The notes beneath the pieces are model-generated. The model worked only from the letters and a program-made list of their open reading frames with translations, was not told the origin of the DNA and ran no database searches. From Rhodobacteraceae bacterium Alg231-30 (lineage in GTDB: Bacteria; Pseudomonadota; Alphaproteobacteria; Rhodobacterales; Rhodobacteraceae): a stretch of 64,000 nt of DNA. A program made the position numbers and the translations under genes. Of this stretch, positions 60,378-64,000 are shown piece after piece. The stretch lies in contig FREU01000006.1 of NCBI GenBank assembly GCA_900143615.1, positions 186,001 to 250,000 on the forward strand, written 5' to 3'. Position 1 is the stretch's first letter, and every line of letters starts with the position of its first letter.

Positions 60378-60421
60378 AACAGGGGCATGGCCAACCACCC
60401 TGCCCCTGTTCACTTCATTTT
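60378..60421 (+). terminator. Rho-independent terminator of rpiB
   Basis: A perfect 10-bp stem AACAGGGGCA / TGCCCCTGTT with a 13-base loop, followed by a T-rich stretch. Confidence 0.8.
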
Positions 60422-60436
60422 TCCGATTGATTAATC

Positions 60437-61330
60437 ATGTCTTCAATTTCCGACCTTGATCGCAAGGCCAATATCACTGGCAGCCTGTGGATGATCGCAT
60501 CCATGGCCGCTTTTGCCATCGAAGACAGTTTCTTCAAAACCCTCGCCCAAACCATGCCAATCGGCCAGGTTCTGATGCTGTTCGGCTTTGGCGGAGCCTG
60601 CTTTTTTGCAGCCACGGCGCGCGTGACCCGCCAGCCAATATTTGTGCCCGAGGTTCTATCCGTGCAAATGGGCATCCGCGCGGTTTTCGAAGTCATCGGG
60701 CGCCTGTTCTACATCCTCGCCGTCGCGCTGATCCCTCTTTCAACTGCCACAGTCATCTTACAGGCCACCCCGCTCGTGGTGGTCGCGGGCGCATCGATCC
60801 TGTTTGGTGAACAGGTCGGCTGGCGTCGCTGGTCCGCCATCATCATCGGGCTAATTGGTGTTGTTATTATCATCCAACCCGGGGCCGAGGGCTTTTCCAT
60901 GCTCTCACTACTCGCCGTGATCGGCATGTTCGGCTTGGCCGGACGTGATCTGGCGAGCCGCGCCGCCCCCGCTTCGATCAGCACCACCCTGTTTGGCTTT
61001 TACGGCTTTCTGACGGTGATCATAGCCGGCGCACTCTATGGCCTGTGGCAAGGCGCAGCCTTTATCGTGCCGAACCTCACCGAGTCGCTGTATCTGCTTG
61101 GGGCTTTGGGCGCGGGCGTTTTTGCATATTCTGCCCTGATGAAAGCAATGCGCACCGGAGAAGTCTCCGCTGTCACACCCTTTCGCTACACGCGCCTGTT
61201 GTTTGGCATTGCTTTGGGGCTCCTGTTTTTCAGAGAATCCCTCAGCCTCTCAATGATGATCGGCTCGGCTTTGATCGTCACCTCAGGGCTCTTCATCCTG
61301 TGGCGCGGTAAAAAACGCCGCCCCGCCTGA
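60437..61330 (+). CDS. EamA-type (DMT superfamily) transporter
   Basis: A 297-residue inner-membrane protein with ten helices in two EamA repeats (GSLWMIASMAAFAIEDSFFKTL at the start; SVQMGIRAVFEVIGRLF in the first half). A short soluble N-terminus precedes the first helix. Third such exporter in the window. Substrate unknown. The ribosome site is weak. Confidence 0.85.
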   Translation: MSSISDLDRKANITGSLWMIASMAAFAIEDSFFKTLAQTMPIGQVLMLFGFGGACFFAATARVTRQPIFVPEVLSVQMGIRAVFEVIGRLFYILAVALIPLSTATVILQATPLVVVAGASILFGEQVGWRRWSAIIIGLIGVVIIIQPGAEGFSMLSLLAVIGMFGLAGRDLASRAAPASISTTLFGFYGFLTVIIAGALYGLWQGAAFIVPNLTESLYLLGALGAGVFAYSALMKAMRTGEVSAVTPFRYTRLLFGIALGLLFFRESLSLSMMIGSALIVTSGLFILWRGKKRRPA

Positions 61331-61359
61331 CACCCGCCCCACACGGGTAACCACCGCGC

Positions 61360-61392
61360 AAAAGAAAACCCCTCCACCGACAGGTGGAAGGG
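61360..61392 (-). terminator. Rho-independent terminator of the yqeY gene
   Basis: On the minus strand a 10-bp stem (one G-T pair) with loop TGTC is followed by TTTTCTTTT, about 27 bases after the stop. Confidence 0.9.
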
Positions 61393-61418
61393 CTTCTAAA
61401 TCGTCATCTCGCGCAGGC

Positions 61419-61886
61419 TCAGCCTTTGTTCAGCTGATCCTTGACCATCGGGCCAACCTTGCCAAAATCCATCTGACCAGTGAATTTGGACTTCAACGCG
61501 CCCATCACTTTGCCCATGTCACGGATCGACTCACCGCCAACCTCAGCAATTGCCGCATCAATCGCCGCAACGATCTCGGTCTCGCACAGCTGCTTGGGCA
61601 AAAACTCTTCGATGATTGTGATCTCGCCAAGCTCACGCTCCGCCAAATCCAACCGCCCACCTTCTTCATAGGTGCGCGCGCTTTCCTGACGCTGTTTGAC
61701 CATTTTCGCCAAAATGCTCAGGATTTCGGCGTCGTCGACGCCTGTGCGCTCTTCGCCTTCGCTGCGCGCCGCGATGTCGCGGTCCTTGATCGCAGCCATA
61801 ATCAGGCGCAGCGTCGAAAGACGATCTGCGGCTCTGTCACGCATCGCTTGTTTTAGCGCCGTGTTAATCTGATCTCGCAAAGTCAT
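61419..61886 (-). CDS. GatB/YqeY domain-containing protein
   Basis: A 155-residue YqeY-like protein: MTLRDQINTALKQAMR, then EILSILAKMVKQRQESARTYEEGGR, EEFLPKQLCETEIVAAI and MGKVMGALKSKFTGQMDFGKVG. The fold matches the C-terminal tail domain of GatB, which contacts tRNA, but the standalone protein has no settled function. AAGAGGC precedes the ATG. Divergent from carA, as in many relatives. Confidence 0.9.
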   Translation of the reverse strand: MTLRDQINTALKQAMRDRAADRLSTLRLIMAAIKDRDIAARSEGEERTGVDDAEILSILAKMVKQRQESARTYEEGGRLDLAERELGEITIIEEFLPKQLCETEIVAAIDAAIAEVGGESIRDMGKVMGALKSKFTGQMDFGKVGPMVKDQLNKG

Positions 61887-62069
61887 GCCTCTTGCCGTTT
61901 TCCTTTAAACATAAGGATCGGAACATAGTGAAAGGTAACTGGTAGCGCAACCTGTACAAGCCAATTCCGGCTGAGGGAGCACTTGAACCACATCCCCCTT
62001 AACCTTCGCTTGACGCTGCACCCCGCCCGACATAGTTTCCGGCCAATTTGTCAGCCAGAGAGTCGTGCC

Positions 62070-63224
62070 ATGACCGAAGAGCCTAAAACCACCCCGACAG
62101 CTTGCCTAGCCCTCGCAGACGGGACACTATTTTATGGTCGGGGCTTTGGTGCCACGGGCATCACCGTCGCCGAGCTGTGTTTCAACACCGCCATGACCGG
62201 CTACCAAGAAATCATGACCGACCCCTCATATGCGGGTCAGGTTGTGACCTTCACTTTCCCCCATATCGGCAACACCGGCGTAAACACCGAAGACGACGAG
62301 ACCGCCGATCCCGTCGCTGCAGGCATGGTTGTGAAATGGGACCCGACAGCACCCAGCAGCTGGCGCTCGGTGGATACCCTGTCCAACTGGCTCTCCTCGC
62401 GTGGTCGTATCGCGATTGGTGGCATCGATACCCGTCGCTTAACCCGTGCGATCCGCCAACAAGGCGCGCCACACGTCGCGCTGGCCCATGATCCGGATGG
62501 CAACTTTGACACCGAGGCCCTCGTCGCCAAAGCCCGCGCCTTTTCCGGTCTTGAAGGTCTGGACTTAGCCAAAGAGGTCACCTGCGCACAGTCTTATCAC
62601 TGGAACGAAATGCGCTGGGCATGGCCCGACGGCTATAAACCGCAGGAAAACCCACAACACAAAGTGGTTGCCGTAGATTTTGGCGCAAAACGCAACATTC
62701 TGCGCTGCCTCGCCAGCGCGGGCTGTGACGTCACCGTGCTGCCCGCTTCGGCAACCGCCGAAGAAATTCTGGCGCATAATCCTGACGGGGTTTTCCTCTC
62801 CAACGGGCCGGGCGATCCGGCGGCGACGGGCGAATATGCCGTACCGATGATCAAAGATGTACTCAAAGCTGACATCCCTGTTTTCGGGATTTGTCTGGGC
62901 CACCAAATGCTGGCACTGGCGCTGGGCGCCAAGACCGTAAAAATGAACCACGGCCACCACGGTGCCAACCATCCGGTCAAGGATCACGACACCGGCAAGG
63001 TTGAAATCACATCGATGAACCACGGGTTTGCTGTCGACAGCCAAACCCTGCCCGAAGGCGTGGTCGAAACCCATGTGTCGCTATTTGACGGCTCAAACTG
63101 CGGCATCCGTCTGGCGGATCGCCCTGTGTTCTCGGTGCAGCATCACCCAGAGGCCAGCCCTGGCCCGCAAGATAGCTTCTACCTCTTTGAGAACTTCGCA
63201 AAAAACATGGCAGCACGCGCCTAA
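62070..63224 (+). CDS. carA: Carbamoyl-phosphate synthase small subunit
   Basis: A 384-residue glutamine amidotransferase. The N-terminal CarA domain (ALADGTLFYGRGFGATG) is followed by a class I GATase with catalytic Cys in FGICLGHQMLAL and His/Glu in HHPEASPGP. It feeds ammonia to CarB for arginine and pyrimidine synthesis; carB is not in the window. The ATG at 62070 (AGAGAG upstream) gives the family length. A strong terminator follows. Confidence 0.95.
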   Translation: MTEEPKTTPTACLALADGTLFYGRGFGATGITVAELCFNTAMTGYQEIMTDPSYAGQVVTFTFPHIGNTGVNTEDDETADPVAAGMVVKWDPTAPSSWRSVDTLSNWLSSRGRIAIGGIDTRRLTRAIRQQGAPHVALAHDPDGNFDTEALVAKARAFSGLEGLDLAKEVTCAQSYHWNEMRWAWPDGYKPQENPQHKVVAVDFGAKRNILRCLASAGCDVTVLPASATAEEILAHNPDGVFLSNGPGDPAATGEYAVPMIKDVLKADIPVFGICLGHQMLALALGAKTVKMNHGHHGANHPVKDHDTGKVEITSMNHGFAVDSQTLPEGVVETHVSLFDGSNCGIRLADRPVFSVQHHPEASPGPQDSFYLFENFAKNMAARA

Positions 63225-63260
63225 GCTAACGGCACGTTCTAGCGTGCCTCACATACCCGG

Positions 63261-63278
63261 CGCATTAACGTTAATGCG
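63261..63278. repeat. Perfect 18-base palindrome upstream of the MshEN-domain gene
   Basis: CGCATTAACGTTAATGCG is fully self-complementary and overlaps the CtrA-type site at 63271-63286. Confidence 0.85.
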
Positions 63279-63286
63279 TCGTTAAC
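63271..63286 (+). promoter_or_regulatory. Candidate CtrA binding site
   Basis: An exact TTAA-N7-TTAAC match with a further TTAA half inside the adjoining palindrome. It lies between carA and the MshEN-domain gene, but also upstream of the carA terminator. Confidence 0.5.
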
Positions 63287-63289
63287 CAA

Positions 63290-63338
63290 AACCACCGCAG
63301 GCTTGGACAATTCGTCCGATCTTTCGGTGGTTTTTTTT
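63290..63338 (+). terminator. Rho-independent terminator of carA
   Basis: The outer stem is ACCACCG / CGGTGGT, the inner stem GGAC / GTCC, followed by eight T residues. Confidence 0.9.
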
Positions 63339-63396
63339 GGTTAATCAGTTTTTGCAACGGGCGCGATTTGACCCGCCTCAACCCGACATCGATCAA

Positions 63397-64000
63397 ATGG
63401 CCTTTGCACGCGCTCTGATTGAGCGTGAATTGATCACGCCGTGGCAATTGTTTTTTGCGCTGCGTCGCCAAAGGCGTTGGAACACCGGGCTGGCAAGTAT
63501 TCTAAAGACGCGCGGATGGGCAACTGACGAGCTCCTGACCAATCTTCAGAGCGAGTTTCTAGGGCTCCCAGTCGTAAATTTTTCCAAACGCCCAATCGAC
63601 CCTAAACTGCGTCACGTCTTGCCTCCCCAGTTTTGTTTACGTCACTGTGTTGTGCCTTGGGCGTCCAACGGAGATCAGATCACATTGGCAGCAGGCCGCC
63701 CCGAGCGCCTGTCGACCCTCAAGGCCAGCTTGCCGCCCCGATTGGGCACAGCAGAATTTGTTCTCGCCAAAGAGGAAGATGTTTTTAAGGCAATTCAAAA
63801 CAGCGCAAGTCACGCCCTTGCAGATCGCGCGGAAGGACGCCTCCCGCCCCATCAAAGCTGCCGTGGATGGACGAAACAAGTCCGGCGCGCATCTTCCTTG
63901 GTCCCAGTGTTTTTTATCCTGCTTCTATTGGCATTTTCGATGTCACCAGCGGGCATTTCTGGGATGGTCATGGGCTGGGCATTGCTTTCCTTGAGCCTCG
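63397..64000 (+). CDS. MshEN (GspE N-terminal)-domain membrane protein, probable glycosyltransferase, N-terminal part
   Basis: The open frame runs off the window end, so only about 200 residues are visible. Residues about 1-60 resemble the GspE N-terminal/MshEN domain (ARALIERELITPWQLFFALRRQ, then LQSEFLGLPVVNF), a domain that in other proteins binds c-di-GMP. A charged linker and then a strongly hydrophobic segment (VPVFFILLLLAFSMSPAGI) follow. In Rhodobacteraceae this layout precedes a family-2 glycosyltransferase domain; that part lies outside, so the enzyme call is inference. The frame is open back to 63286; TTG codons at 63337 and 63352 are alternative starts. Confidence 0.65.
   Translation, partial: MAFARALIERELITPWQLFFALRRQRRWNTGLASILKTRGWATDELLTNLQSEFLGLPVVNFSKRPIDPKLRHVLPPQFCLRHCVVPWASNGDQITLAAGRPERLSTLKASLPPRLGTAEFVLAKEEDVFKAIQNSASHALADRAEGRLPPHQSCRGWTKQVRRASSLVPVFFILLLLAFSMSPAGISGMVMGWALLSLSL

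Noticed and set aside
1-64000. Search by eye for CRISPR arrays, insertion sequences, tRNA and rRNA genes
   Set aside because: No regularly spaced repeats, transposase motifs, terminal inverted repeats with a transposase, or tRNA-like cloverleafs were found.

Overview
The window reads as a chromosomal segment of an alphaproteobacterium of the Rhodobacteraceae, most likely the Roseobacter group. Three things support this: a class I lysyl-tRNA synthetase; family-typical gene orders (uvrC-pgsA-moaD-moaE, sppA-like/small zinc-ribbon/cation antiporter); and a standalone Hint-domain protein and GspE-N-type protein of kinds common in that group. This assignment is inference from protein resemblance and synteny, not from a marker-gene comparison. 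Coding density is high and GC is high by eye. I found no tRNA or rRNA gene, CRISPR array, insertion sequence or prophage.

Layout. 1-11.6 kb is housekeeping: ABM-protein fragment, LysR regulator, low-molecular-weight phosphatase diverging from a sirtuin, a secreted copper-chaperone protein with two tandem PCu(A)C domains, rpmB, meaB, a DUF3108 protein, hrpB, a Nudix hydrolase and a PiT phosphate transporter with a candidate PHO box. 11.6-25.8 kb holds a ketopantoate-reductase-like gene, argD, two EamA exporters, a large beta-helix protein, class I lysS, a TerB-like protein, the Hint protein, PBP4, nadD and a MarR-GNAT fusion. 25.9-38.5 kb holds ettA, a lower-GC GIY-YIG/DUF4357 gene flanked by strong inverted repeats, an orphan BrnA-type protein, moaE-moaD-pgsA-uvrC, an SDR, a Ca/Na antiporter, an S49 peptidase and an ABC-2 exporter.

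38.5-48 kb is a compact heme-acquisition locus. One minus-strand operon runs hmuS-hmuT-hmuU-hmuV-VOC protein-exbB-exbD-exbD-tonB, divergent from a TonB-dependent receptor. The receptor moves heme across the outer membrane with energy from the dedicated ExbB/ExbD/TonB set. HmuTUV carries it through the inner membrane and HmuS handles it in the cytoplasm. 48.2-59.7 kb is a catabolic cluster: MaoC hydratase, thiolase, two acyl-CoA dehydrogenases, a fused hydratase/3-hydroxyacyl-CoA dehydrogenase, a CoA ligase, an IclR regulator and a PhyH dioxygenase. Together these encode a full activation and beta-oxidation route for an unidentified acid. A small predicted envelope redox module (ferric-reductase-like membrane protein, intradiol-dioxygenase-like Tat protein, YHS protein) sits inside it. 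59.9-64 kb has rpiB, a third EamA exporter, yqeY, carA and the start of a MshEN-domain membrane protein.

The least expected signals are small. Two dispersed copies of a G/C-rich 3'-UTR repeat have a central hairpin that differs in sequence but keeps its pairing. Two exact TTAA-N7-TTAAC (CtrA-type) sites lie upstream of the Hint gene and of the MshEN gene. There is a PHO-box-like repeat before pit, a VOC protein translationally embedded in the heme operon, and a structured inverted repeat after the GIY-YIG gene. I see no convincing new defence or mobile system.
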